Under the pieces are notes generated by a model, which was not told the DNA's origin, ran no database searches, and worked only from the letters and a program-made list of their open reading frames with translations. Shown piece after piece: positions 15,289 through 22,173 of a stretch of 42,583 bases of DNA. The first letter of the stretch is position 1. Each line of letters opens with the position of its first letter. This DNA comes from a virus. The translations under genes and the position numbers were made by a program. Location: positions 1 to 42,583 of IMG/VR virus record IMGVR_UViG_3300032896_000074; one strand, written 5' to 3'.

Positions 15289-16010
15289 GGCTGGACCCCT
15301 GCGAGCGCTGAGAGGATGGCGTCACGCATTTCTTGATACGCCGCCGACCTCGCTGCCGACCACGCCGCCGACCTCGCTGCCGACCACGCCGCCGACCTCG
15401 CTGCCGACCACGCCGCCGACCTCGCTGCCGACTCCGCCGCCGACCTCGCTGCCGACTCCGCCGCCGACCTCGCTGCCGACCTCGCTGCCGACTCCGCCGC
15501 CGACCTCGCTGCCGACCAGAGTTCATCGGAAACGTCCTCGCCCTTCGCAGCGCGTTCGTGTAGATCGATGACGCGATGAACGGCTTCCTGCGCCGAACCG
15601 GAGGTGCGATACGAAACGCGGAGAATGCCGGCGTGTACTCGATGAAGGATCGGCTGCCAGTCAACGCCGTGAGGGAGGGCGGCGATCTTCTCGGCAAGCT
15701 GGACATGCCACTTGGCGCTCTCGCCGTTCGGCAGACCCTCGAAAATGGTGTCCTGCAGTAGCGCCAGCCATTCAGGATAACCGTAGTGCCTCGCGACGAT
15801 GCGGTGTTTGTCGTCCATATCGCCAATCTGGACCGCCGACTTCTTGGGATAGATGCTGTGGAGGAAGCAGCCGACCGAACATCCCTTGAAGTCCTCCGCG
15901 TCGGTATCGGAGTACGTGCCACGAATGAGCATGTCGGCGGCGTAGTGGGCCTTCGCGGCTTCAAGCAATTCGCTGCGGCGGTCGATGGCGGTCTTTCCAG
16001 TAGCGCTCAC
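15285..16010 (-). CDS. Phage protein with SAAR/SAAE/SAAW repeats
   Basis: 241 residues from a GTG with GGAG 8 nt upstream. The first 165 residues form a domain with FKGCSVGCFLHSIYPKK and HGVDWQPILHRVHAG, found in phage proteins of unknown function. Residues about 166-225 are tandem tetrapeptides SAAR, SAAE and SAAW, then YQEMRDAILSAL. Such Ala-rich repeats should form one long helix with Arg, Glu and Trp on repeating faces. Repeat number probably varies between relatives by slippage. Confidence 0.65.
   Translation of the reverse strand: MSATGKTAIDRRSELLEAAKAHYAADMLIRGTYSDTDAEDFKGCSVGCFLHSIYPKKSAVQIGDMDDKHRIVARHYGYPEWLALLQDTIFEGLPNGESAKWHVQLAEKIAALPHGVDWQPILHRVHAGILRVSYRTSGSAQEAVHRVIDLHERAAKGEDVSDELWSAARSAAESAARSAARSAAESAARSAAESAARSAAWSAARSAAWSAARSAAWSAARSAAYQEMRDAILSALAGVQP
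15343..15517. repeat. Tandem 12/24-bp coding repeat
   Basis: Units of 24 bp (two 12-bp halves) repeat about seven times with two variants: ccacgcc halves encoding Trp and ctccgcc halves encoding Glu; one extra 12-bp half breaks the alternation. The array lies wholly within the SAA-repeat gene and keeps its frame. Confidence 0.9.
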
Positions 16011-16040
16011 GGGGCTAGCTCCTTGGGCTTGGTGTGGGGA

Positions 16041-16280
16041 TCAGGCGAGGTACTGAATGGGAGCGCCGAGCAGTTCGCTGGTGCCTTCTAGGTCCAGCTT
16101 TTCGAGGTAAGCGAAGTCCGCACGCGGGAACTTCTCGGGGTTTCCGCAAATCTTGCGAGCGTTCAGCACCGCGTCACGAATGGTTGCCCAGCCGCCACCG
16201 ATGTCTTCGACATAGTCGGCGCAGAAGTGGTTGCGCACAAAGGCATGTTCGATGCGGGTCAGATCAGCGGCGGCGTTCAT
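16041..16280 (-). CDS. First gene of the leftward early operon, unknown
   Basis: 79 residues; ATG at 16280 with GGAGG about 8 nt before it. Helical, with RIEHAFVRNHFCADY at the start. It is the first gene after the operator-controlled promoter at 16346-16374, so it is expressed first on induction. Not recognised. Confidence 0.6.
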   Translation of the reverse strand: MNAAADLTRIEHAFVRNHFCADYVEDIGGGWATIRDAVLNARKICGNPEKFPRADFAYLEKLDLEGTSELLGAPIQYLA

Positions 16281-16345
16281 CGGGGCTTCCTCCATCTCAT
16301 CGGTTTGATGGAGAGGCGGTCTGTGTCTCTCCGATGTATGGGCAG

Positions 16346-16374
16346 AAGGTACGATATGTACCCGGCGCTGTCAA
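16346..16374 (-). promoter_or_regulatory. Leftward early promoter (PL-like)
   Basis: On the minus strand a consensus TTGACA (16374-16369), 17 bp, TACCTT (16351-16346). Operator OL1 covers the spacer and the -10 box. It drives the operon from 16280 to int. Confidence 0.6.
16348..16362. promoter_or_regulatory. Operator OL1
   Basis: GGTACGATATGTACC: perfect 5-bp arms around 5 bp. The same pattern recurs at 16383 and three times between the repressor and Cro-like genes, so it is the probable repressor binding site. Confidence 0.65.
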
Positions 16375-16382
16375 CTGGAGAA

Positions 16383-16397
16383 GATACGAATTGTACC
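16383..16397. promoter_or_regulatory. Operator OL2
   Basis: GATACGAATTGTACC, 35 bp from OL1 and just upstream of the -35 box. One mismatch in the left arm. Confidence 0.55.
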
Positions 16398-16428
16398 CGA
16401 TTTTTTGACAGGAGCAGAATCATATGCC

Positions 16429-16465
16429 AAAAGAAAAGCGCCGGCGGGATGGGTCCGACCGGCGC
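16429..16465 (-). terminator. Terminator of the immunity-region leftward operon
   Basis: Read on the minus strand: GCGCCGG, 14-nt loop, CCGGCGC, then TTTTCTTTT. It would stop transcripts from the 18871-16912 gene group before they enter the early promoter. Confidence 0.7.
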
Positions 16466-16911
16466 TCGAGGCAGGGCTAATGTCGAGATCGTTCTACACA
16501 ATACCGAACCGGTATGCAACGGTTTCCGCTGCCTTGAGGCGTGAAATTCGCATTTTCTTGCGTCTGCTCGGAGGTTCCCGGCAAGAAAGAGCGAATGAAA
16601 GCGCGCAAGGCGACGGTCTTCCAGGGCATTGCCCCGCCGCGCCGACCATCCGGTGCATGAACTCCCTCAGGTTGCCGATTCCCTCACGAATCGGCCGGTC
16701 GGGACGGGTAGGCGCCGTCCGAATGCTTTGGATGCGAGCTGAGGTGTAAACTGCGCAACATACCCTGAAGGCTTCAGACGGCTTGGCCCACCGGTGGAAC
16801 GGGCAGCGCAGGATATCCCGACTTCATAGCATCCCGGCCAGCGTCATACGCGAGGGCCGAGGCGGGCGTTCTTCCCCTTCAGGGTGAACGTCTTGATAAG
16901 GCGAAGTGTGT
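16466..16911. other. Gene-free stretch downstream of the immunity operon
   Basis: I find no convincing gene here. A 15-bp word TTCTTCCCCTTCAGG occurs at 16869-16883 and again at 16925-16939, the second inside the 3' end of the HTH gene; the first copy looks like a leftover of a duplicated or truncated gene end. Confidence 0.4.
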
Positions 16912-17136
16912 CTACTGCACGAACTTCTTCCCCTTCAGGCCCTTCGGTTTCAAACGCTCTGCAGCTTCATGGTAGGCCGCAAGCGTCTTGATCCAGACGC
17001 CGGCTTTCAAGGGGATGTCGAGATTCCCGTCGAGCCAGGCTTGAACGAGCGAGACATGGCACTCCAGCGCGCGGGCAAGCGTATCTGGCGTCCAGCGCAA
17101 GGCATCCAGGCTGCGTTCGAGCTCCAGCGGCGACAT
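16912..17136 (-). CDS. Small helix-turn-helix-like protein
   Basis: 74 residues. LRWTPDTLARALECHVSLVQ and AWLDGNLDIP follow the pattern of an XRE-type HTH (turn between helices 2 and 3), ending in a basic tail. Last gene of the leftward immunity group. A regulator of lysogeny is possible; no target is visible. Confidence 0.55.
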   Translation of the reverse strand: MSPLELERSLDALRWTPDTLARALECHVSLVQAWLDGNLDIPLKAGVWIKTLAAYHEAAERLKPKGLKGKKFVQ

Positions 17137-17224
17137 GGCCTAAGAATAGCGCGGCGCCGCAGATGCGAAAACCCCGGCTCAGTGGCCGGGGCTCTGTTTT
17201 GTCTAGCCGGTAGCAAGAGGCTCG

Positions 17225-17767
17225 TCATGCGTGCAGCAGGTCGCCGCCGGCGTGGTGGTCATCGCCGCCCTTAAAAAGCTGTGCGATTCGAGCCCAGAGC
17301 GACACAGGATCCTGAGCTGCGGCGTCTCTGACCCTTTCAACGCGGATTACGTCGGCCGCATTCAAGAAAACGAGGCTGAACGACAGCGTCGCGAGTACCT
17401 GGTGAGTCTGGCGGGCAAGGGCAGGGTTGTGGCGCCCCAAAACAGTCATAGACTGAGATATCGGGTCCTTTCCGTCAGGTGCCTCCGACCTCTCATCTTC
17501 GAGAATTACCCCTGCAAAGCGCTTGCCAAGTTTCGGGTCCGCATGCGCCGAGAGCAGGAACAGAATTGCTTCGCGGATCGGCTTCGGCAGGTGCTTGTCC
17601 TGCAAAAGATCGTCAACATTATCAAAGGCTAGGTTCAGCCCGGCCCCCATGTCGGTCATGAAGTCGCAGCGCTCCTCGAGCTCAGCCTTGCGCTTCCAGA
17701 AATGAACGCCCGCGCCGGCGGCTAGGCCGACGAACCCGTACGCAATAGCGGTTGGATCGATATTCAT
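17225..17767 (-). CDS. Membrane-anchored protein of unknown function
   Basis: 180 residues. One N-terminal hydrophobic helix (AIAYGFVGLAAGAGVHF), then a soluble mostly helical part and a His-rich end (DDHHAGG). It overlaps the upstream membrane-protein gene by 4 nt (ATGA), so the two are made together. Not recognised; see the finding on this gene group. Confidence 0.6.
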   Translation of the reverse strand: MNIDPTAIAYGFVGLAAGAGVHFWKRKAELEERCDFMTDMGAGLNLAFDNVDDLLQDKHLPKPIREAILFLLSAHADPKLGKRFAGVILEDERSEAPDGKDPISQSMTVLGRHNPALARQTHQVLATLSFSLVFLNAADVIRVERVRDAAAQDPVSLWARIAQLFKGGDDHHAGGDLLHA

Positions 17768-18096
17768 GGTCTATCTCCACCGGCTTCGCGGTCCGTGAAT
17801 AAGTCCCGAAGCATTTCCGGGGTTGCATGCTCTTGTAGCTTTTTTTGCGCTTCGATCGTGGCATGAAGTTGCAGGTCGCGCAATTTTTCCCTGTACTGTA
17901 TGCTAAGTAGGGCGTAGCGCAGCACCACCCAAATTACCGATAAAACTACCGCAATGCCTGCTGACGCGCCGAACCCGGCGCCCGCCGCTAGCGCACCGAC
18001 CGCCAACACAGCGACGAGCGCGAAGGCAATGAAGTCGATATTGCCCTTCCCAGCTTCGACGATCGCCTTAAGCGTATCGCCATAACCCCCACTCAT
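17764..18096 (-). CDS. Two-span membrane protein of unknown function
   Basis: 110 residues, ATG at 18096 after GAAGGGG. Two hydrophobic helices (about 20-40 and 45-65), then a charged helical tail (REKLRDLQLHATIEAQKKLQ). Coupled to the next gene. Lies between the repressor and the PL-like promoter, where lambda-like phages carry exclusion genes, but no known family is recognised. Confidence 0.6.
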   Translation of the reverse strand: MSGGYGDTLKAIVEAGKGNIDFIAFALVAVLAVGALAAGAGFGASAGIAVVLSVIWVVLRYALLSIQYREKLRDLQLHATIEAQKKLQEHATPEMLRDLFTDREAGGDRP

Positions 18097-18197
18097 CTGG
18101 CCCCTTCTCGACTTCCCCAAGCCATCGGCGCTTCGCGCTCGCATTTTAACAATTTGGTAGCAGGTGGGCCTGCCGGCGTCGAGTCGGCGCTGTTTTG

Positions 18198-18374
18198 TCA
18201 GGAGGCTTCACCATCTGCCCTGTGCTCGCCGCAAAACCACGCCGTGTCGCGGCCGCGCGGAAAGCCCCAGCCACCCCATTTCGTGCAGCCGGGATGCTCG
18301 CACCAGTGCTCGAATATGCCCGTTGGGACCGGGCGTGGGGCTATCGTTTCAGGGCGGGCGGGCTCGTCGCTCAT
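18198..18374 (-). CDS. Small Cys/His protein, 58 residues
   Basis: Its ATG shares a base with the stop of the lipoprotein gene (TGATG). HWCEHPGCTKWGGWGF and WFCGEHR give a C-x4-C...C-x2-H pattern, a likely zinc finger of a type common in small rhizobial prophage proteins. Function unknown. Confidence 0.55.
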   Translation of the reverse strand: MSDEPARPETIAPRPVPTGIFEHWCEHPGCTKWGGWGFPRGRDTAWFCGEHRADGEAS

Positions 18375-18871
18375 CACATATCCAGCCCGTTCCGTGGCGG
18401 ATCGGGCAATCGCTTAGGTTTGGTTACTGATGCGGGCACGGTTTGCGGAGGCTGCGCCGTTGGGATCGTAGCCTCGGCAATCGCTGGCGCTGCGGATGGC
18501 ACTGCGTTGACCTGGCAGTTGTAAAGCACCTCCCACTGGGTCTCGATCAGCAGGTAGGTGCGCGTTGCGACGCAGGACCGACCAGTCGAGGCCAGCCATT
18601 CGAGTGCGCCGTTCTCGAACACGATCTCTGGCGCGCCAACGCCGCTGCCGACGAGACCTTTTGCCATGCCTTCCCCGAGCGCCTGGCCGATCGTTGGCGT
18701 GATCATCAGCTTGTTTTCGGCGGGCTTGTCGAAGATGCGGAAGCCCTTGCCGAGAGCCGCGCTCTGGTAGTTGATCGGCTTGATGCCCGAATAATTGTCG
18801 AGCACGTAGTCGACGCCAGCGCAGCCAGCCAAGGCGCCGATTAATGCAATGGCGGCGATCAAACGCTTCAA
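18374..18871 (-). CDS. Prophage lipoprotein
   Basis: 165 residues from a TTG with GGGAGGGA 5-7 nt upstream. It opens KRLIAAIALIGALAGCAG: a lipoprotein signal with lipobox LAGC, Cys at residue 16 from this start. The mature part (GVDYVLDNYSGIKP onward) is not recognised; the C-terminus is Pro-rich. It should be anchored in a periplasm-facing membrane. In the immunity region such a gene may change the lysogen's surface or block superinfection; this is inference. Confidence 0.65.
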   Translation of the reverse strand: MKRLIAAIALIGALAGCAGVDYVLDNYSGIKPINYQSAALGKGFRIFDKPAENKLMITPTIGQALGEGMAKGLVGSGVGAPEIVFENGALEWLASTGRSCVATRTYLLIETQWEVLYNCQVNAVPSAAPAIAEATIPTAQPPQTVPASVTKPKRLPDPPRNGLDM

Positions 18872-18895
18872 TTCATCCCTCCCCAAAGCAATTCA

Positions 18896-18918
18896 CTCCT
18901 GACGGTGCTTGTCAGGAG
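18896..18918. promoter_or_regulatory. Inverted repeat in divergent promoter region
   Basis: CTCCTGAC, 7 nt, GTCAGGAG: perfect 8-bp arms, no T-run, lying 25 bp before the lipoprotein start. A likely operator. Confidence 0.4.
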
Positions 18919-18978
18919 ACACCCTTAGCCGGACACCCGGCGGGCCGTTGACTCTGCGGCATAAGAATCCGTTCCTAT

Positions 18979-19001
18979 TGGCGTTCATAACACCAACGCC
19001 A
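18979..19001. promoter_or_regulatory. Inverted repeat before the 19014 gene
   Basis: TGGCGTT, 9 nt, AACGCCA: perfect 7-bp arms, ending a few bases before the GGGAGG ribosome site. Possible operator or mRNA hairpin at the start of this gene. Confidence 0.35.
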
Positions 19002-19013
19002 CGGGAGGCGACC

Positions 19014-19265
19014 ATGAAAGAACTCTTCGTCGTTCAAAGCTATTCGGCCGGCAGACGCGGGGCCATGCGCCCCGATGTGCCTATCCAGGCGCGCGATCTC
19101 GGTCATGCCCGCGAGGTCGCTAAACGGCTGGCGGTGCGCAAGGCTCTCGTCGTGGCCTTCATGCGCAAAGGCGATGACGATACCGGCGAATGGGACGACG
19201 CCAAGCTGATCGAGGCGATCGGCGCCAATATCCCGGAAGAAGTGCTCGAGATGGAACGGGCTTGA
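19014..19265 (+). CDS. Small protein, unknown
   Basis: 83 residues; ATG preceded by GGGAGG at 5 nt. Starts KELFVVQSYSAGRRGAM; acidic C-terminus. One of two rightward genes facing the repressor. Not recognised. Confidence 0.6.
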   Translation: MKELFVVQSYSAGRRGAMRPDVPIQARDLGHAREVAKRLAVRKALVVAFMRKGDDDTGEWDDAKLIEAIGANIPEEVLEMERA

Positions 19266-19285
19266 TCCGCGGCGGGGAGGGGACA

Positions 19286-19537
19286 ATGGCAATCCGCTAT
19301 CGCGGGAAGCGGGCAGGTTCGCGAAATGCCGACATTGTCGCGGCGCTTCGCGAGGCGGCCGGCGCAAGCGCTCCCGTCGATCCGCACATGGCGATCAAGC
19401 GAAAGGCCGCCGAAATTTCTACTATGATGGCGCTTTTGCACGGGGGCGACTGGTCCGTTTTGGTCGATCATCAGGCTCGGCTGGTGATTGTTGCGCCTTC
19501 GATCCCGCCGGTGGGAGAAGGAACGATATTGAGGTGA
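19286..19537 (+). CDS. Small protein overlapping the repressor's 3' end
   Basis: 83 residues; ATG preceded by GGGGAGGGG. Basic N-terminus (IRYRGKRAGSRNAD). Its last 116 bp overlap the repressor gene on the other strand, so transcription of one would oppose the other. Not recognised. Confidence 0.5.
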   Translation: MAIRYRGKRAGSRNADIVAALREAAGASAPVDPHMAIKRKAAEISTMMALLHGGDWSVLVDHQARLVIVAPSIPPVGEGTILR

Positions 19538-19871
19538 TCACGCGCTGCTGCAGATCTTCTGGGGCGCTTACCAGTCGTGCGAACACGCGCTTCAGTTCGG
19601 GAGTTGCACCGGGGATCTCGGCATCCTTCATCGCGCCGATGCCGAGGTACAGCCAAGTGAGCGGAACGCCGAAAAGATCAGCGTAGACGCGACCTTCGCT
19701 AATGGAATAACCGTTTCGGCCTTGCTCGTGAGCCTTGTAATTGTTGAGCTTCACGGCACCCTTGGCAGCTTCAACTACTGGCGTAGGGCCAGTAAAGCCC
19801 GCCGCGACCCGCGCTTGCCGTAGGCGCTTCGCGCGCTCTGTCTTATCGAATTTTTCGAGGTCACTGGCCAT
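19422..19871 (-). CDS. CI-like prophage repressor, XRE family
   Basis: 149 residues. An XRE HTH spans about 14-75 (RAKRLRQARVAAGF, then YKAHEQGRNGYS and YADLFGVPLTWLYLG). The C-terminal 60 residues are short and end in a basic tail; there is no S24 peptidase-like domain, so RecA-driven self-cleavage is not expected and induction may use another route. It is divergent from a Cro-like gene with three operator copies between them, the layout of a CI/Cro switch. Confidence 0.75.
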   Translation of the reverse strand: MASDLEKFDKTERAKRLRQARVAAGFTGPTPVVEAAKGAVKLNNYKAHEQGRNGYSISEGRVYADLFGVPLTWLYLGIGAMKDAEIPGATPELKRVFARLVSAPEDLQQRVITSISFLLPPAGSKAQQSPAEPDDRPKRTSRPRAKAPS

Positions 19872-19886
19872 GGTACGAAAAATACC
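19872..19886. promoter_or_regulatory. Operator OR3
   Basis: GGTACGAAAAATACC, directly upstream of the repressor ATG. Same pattern as OL1 with one arm mismatch. Occupancy would block repressor translation-start DNA, suggesting autoregulation. Confidence 0.55.
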
Positions 19887-19896
19887 CGGTCATCAG

Positions 19897-19911
19897 GGTA
19901 CAAATCATATC
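19897..19911. promoter_or_regulatory. Operator OR2, weak right arm
   Basis: GGTACAAATCATATC: good left arm, degraded right arm. It overlaps a minus-strand -10 (TATGAT, 19909-19904) that could serve the repressor. Confidence 0.4.
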
Positions 19912-19939
19912 CGACACTCTTGACTAAATCGGGTATTAT
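19911..19939 (+). promoter_or_regulatory. Rightward early promoter (PR-like)
   Basis: CCGACA (19911-19916), 17 bp, TATTAT (19934-19939). Operator OR1 covers the -10 box. The predicted start leaves a leader of only about 10 nt before the Cro-like ATG. Confidence 0.5.
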
Positions 19940-19946
19940 ATGTACC
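19932..19946. promoter_or_regulatory. Operator OR1
   Basis: GGTATTATATGTACC within the longer palindrome CGGGTA-7 bp-TACCCG; overlaps the -10 box of the rightward promoter. Confidence 0.65.
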
Positions 19947-19956
19947 CGTTTGCGAC

Positions 19957-20175
19957 ATGACCCATGTCGACGTCATCAACCTCTGGCCATCTCTTTCGGA
20001 GTTCGCCGCCGATCTCAGTATTGAATACGGCACCGCGAAAGCAATGCGCCGCCGTGGGTCGATCCCCTCTGAATATTGGGTCGCGGTGGTCAAGAGCGCG
20101 GAGCGCCGCGAACTAGCCGGCGTCACTCTTGAAGCTCTCGCACTTGCCGTCGCCTCCGAAGCGAGCGCCGCCTGA
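19957..20175 (+). CDS. Cro-like HTH protein
   Basis: 72 residues, first gene rightward of the repressor. SLSEFAADLSIEYGTAKAMR and RRGSIPSEYW form a compact HTH of the kind found in short Cro-like proteins of rhizobial prophages. It would compete with the repressor for the GGTAC...GTACC sites. Stop and next ATG overlap (TGATG). Confidence 0.7.
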   Translation: MTHVDVINLWPSLSEFAADLSIEYGTAKAMRRRGSIPSEYWVAVVKSAERRELAGVTLEALALAVASEASAA

Positions 20176-20360
20176 TGCGCTCGTCGATCCGAACTCACGA
20201 CGGCACGGTGATCGTCACTGATCCGAAGCGCGGGCTTTCGGTGTCGGGCCGTTCAATCGATGAAGCAGCGCGCGAGATCGACAGGCTTGGGAGCCATCCC
20301 GGAGCGGCAACCCCAAACCCCGCCGCTCCGGGCGCCCCATGCCGCGAGGTGGCGGCGTGA
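20175..20360 (+). CDS. Small protein, 61 residues, unknown
   Basis: Starts in a TGATG junction and ends in a GTGA junction with the methyltransferase gene. GTVIVTDPKRGLSVSGRSID suggests a small beta fold. Not recognised. Confidence 0.5.
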   Translation: MRSSIRTHDGTVIVTDPKRGLSVSGRSIDEAAREIDRLGSHPGAATPNPAAPGAPCREVAA

Positions 20361-21052
20361 GCTTGCTGACTGGTAACAAGACGGCGAGCGCCGCCGTTCG
20401 CGGGGATGACTTCTACGCCTCGCCCTATGCCGCGCTTCCGCCGCTGCTTGTTGCGGAGGGCTGCAAGCTTCCCCGTGTTCTGTGGGAGCCCGCGGCCGGG
20501 AATGGCGCGTTGGCAATCCCGCTGCGCAATCGGGGATTCGAGACTTACGCCACGGATCTCAACGACTGGGGCTGCCCGCATTGCGAAACCCAGGTGGACT
20601 TCCTTGGCGATCTTGCGGCCGCCTTCGGTGACGTCCTGAAACATCGGCACGAGCAGGTCGGCATCGTCACCAATCCGCCATTCAACATCATTGAGGAATT
20701 TGTCGAACGCGCCGTGGCGATGTCGCCCTATGTCGCGCTCCTCTGTCGGCTGGCGTTTCTCGAATCCGAGGGGCGGATGAAATGGTGGAAGCGCGTTGGA
20801 CTTCGCCGCGTCCACATCATCGCCGAGCGGCTGCCGATGATGCACCGCCATAACTACACCGGCCCGAAATTGTCGAACGCCGGCATGTGCTTCGGCTGGT
20901 TCATTTTCGAAAACCAGAAGAAGCCGATGAACACCGTGCCCGTTCGGTGGGTGAGTTGGAAAGAGGCCTGCAGGAAATATCCCGAGACTGATGCAGATCG
21001 CCCGCCCGAGGCGCGGAAACACCAGCCAGGATTGTTCGAGGTCGCGGCATGA
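20357..21052 (+). CDS. DNA adenine-N6 methyltransferase (orphan)
   Basis: 231 residues from a GTG overlapping the preceding stop, with GAGGTGG upstream. WEPAAGNGA (43-51) is the SAM-binding motif I and NPPF (106-109) the catalytic motif IV of N6-adenine methyltransferases. No restriction gene adjoins, so it is an orphan enzyme, perhaps protecting phage DNA from host restriction or marking it for regulation. Target sequence unknown. Confidence 0.8.
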   Translation: MSLLTGNKTASAAVRGDDFYASPYAALPPLLVAEGCKLPRVLWEPAAGNGALAIPLRNRGFETYATDLNDWGCPHCETQVDFLGDLAAAFGDVLKHRHEQVGIVTNPPFNIIEEFVERAVAMSPYVALLCRLAFLESEGRMKWWKRVGLRRVHIIAERLPMMHRHNYTGPKLSNAGMCFGWFIFENQKKPMNTVPVRWVSWKEACRKYPETDADRPPEARKHQPGLFEVAA

Positions 21053-21396
21053 GGCCGATCATCACCTCCGACAAATTCGAGCGGCTCGACCATCCGCGCG
21101 CGATCGCGCCGCTGGTCGAGAAGAATCATCGCATGACCACCGTGCTCGTGACGATGCTGTTTCATCATCCGAGGATATGGAACCGGGCCGAATTGCTCTC
21201 CATCGGTGGTTTCATCGACAACGGCGATCACGTCACCCATCTGACCTCGTTCCATTACTGGATGCTCCGCATCAACGACACGCTGCCGCGCACCGGATGG
21301 CGCGTAAACGATGCTCAGGGGTATCGGCTGGTTCGCGTATCGCTCGAGCAGGAGCGAACGCTTCGTGCGCGGCTTAATGGACCGCTGGCCGCATGA
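21049..21396 (+). CDS. Phage hypothetical protein
   Basis: 115 residues, ATGA junction with the methyltransferase. HHPRIWNRAELLSIGGFIDN and HLTSFHYWMLRIND look like a winged-helix fold, but I do not recognise the family. Confidence 0.55.
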   Translation: MRPIITSDKFERLDHPRAIAPLVEKNHRMTTVLVTMLFHHPRIWNRAELLSIGGFIDNGDHVTHLTSFHYWMLRINDTLPRTGWRVNDAQGYRLVRVSLEQERTLRARLNGPLAA

Positions 21397-21527
21397 CCGC
21401 GTTCCTCATCATCTCAGCATCGCTGATCGGGATAGGTTTGGTCTGGTCCGCTTCGCGCAATCGCGTCGGCGAGAGTCAGCCCGACGGCACCGATACCGAA
21501 TTCTCTGCCTACTGGAGCGACCTTTGA
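21393..21527 (+). CDS. 44-residue single-span membrane protein
   Basis: ATG overlaps the preceding TGA; the N-terminal 20 residues (AFLIISASLIGIGLVWSAS) form a transmembrane or signal helix, followed by an acidic tail. The TTGA junction at its end supports the next gene. Confidence 0.45.
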   Translation: MTAFLIISASLIGIGLVWSASRNRVGESQPDGTDTEFSAYWSDL

Positions 21528-21802
21528 AATCGCTCGCGCCAACCTTTGACCGTTATCGTTCATTGCCTTCGGGCGCCTGGACACCGTGGGGACGGGTCCA
21601 GCTTTCCGATCGAACAATTTCAACTGAACAGGCTGATGCTGTTGTGCTTGGCGGCGCTGACGCATTTTGCCCGTTCCTCGATGTGTCCTTCGATGCCGAA
21701 GGTACTCGATACGTCTCCTCCGACGGTTCCAAGAGTAACCGTGGAGACGAGTTTTGTCCGACATCAGACGTGTCAAATCCGACACCAAACGTGCTGAGGT
21801 AG
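21524..21802 (+). CDS. Probable 92-residue phage protein with TTG start
   Basis: Frame from a TTG that overlaps the stop of the previous gene and ends 2 nt before the next ATG, filling what would otherwise be a 277-bp gap in a packed operon. Contains FDRYRSLPSGAWTPWGR. No strong ribosome site is seen and no family is recognised. Confidence 0.4.
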   Translation: MKSLAPTFDRYRSLPSGAWTPWGRVQLSDRTISTEQADAVVLGGADAFCPFLDVSFDAEGTRYVSSDGSKSNRGDEFCPTSDVSNPTPNVLR

Positions 21803-21804
21803 TA

Positions 21805-22173
21805 ATGCGTGCGTTAGCGGATACAGCCGGAATGGCTACGCCCCAAAGGGCGGCTTTCTGGCTCGAGAAATTGGCTGCCGATCGACACAAAGGCAGGCAC
21901 GACACATGGACGGCAGCGCGGGATCGCGCGGCGGAGGACATTGGCCTTGAACGGTCCCTCGCCAAGCGAATCTGGCAGCGTTGGCAGACCATGAACGATG
22001 TGAGCGGCACACCGCTCCTGACACTGATGCTGGCCTACGAGGCCATGTGCGAGGAAATCGAAGCCTCTGCCGACGCAATGCGCGCCGAGCGGCTCAAACT
22101 AAAGGCAAGAAACGATGAGGCTTTTCAAAGCGCTCCGCCGCTGGTGGCAGGAGTGGAAGGAACTGCGCGCTGA
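21805..22173 (+). CDS. Phage hypothetical protein
   Basis: 122 residues; ATG at 21805 with GAGG 5 nt before. A TTG start at 21754 would add 17 residues but overlaps the previous gene. Helical; LERSLAKRIWQRWQTM suggests a HTH-like end of the first half. Not recognised. Confidence 0.55.
   Translation: MRALADTAGMATPQRAAFWLEKLAADRHKGRHDTWTAARDRAAEDIGLERSLAKRIWQRWQTMNDVSGTPLLTLMLAYEAMCEEIEASADAMRAERLKLKARNDEAFQSAPPLVAGVEGTAR

Noticed and set aside
15215-15571. Pro/Thr-rich plus-strand frame over the tandem repeat; possible CRISPR
   Set aside because: The frame is the antisense of the SAA repeats. The repeats are contiguous, with no unique spacers, so this is not a CRISPR array.
16405-16749. 114-codon plus-strand frame near the leftward promoter
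   Set aside because: No ribosome site, unnatural composition and it begins within the region that forms the minus-strand terminator.
17225-18096. Toxin-antitoxin pair formed by the two coupled membrane genes
   Set aside because: The sizes and coupling would allow it, but no toxin or antitoxin fold is visible, so I leave them as unknown membrane proteins.
21414-22010. 198-codon minus-strand frame
   Set aside because: Lies opposite three tightly joined rightward genes and has no ribosome site; treated as a shadow.
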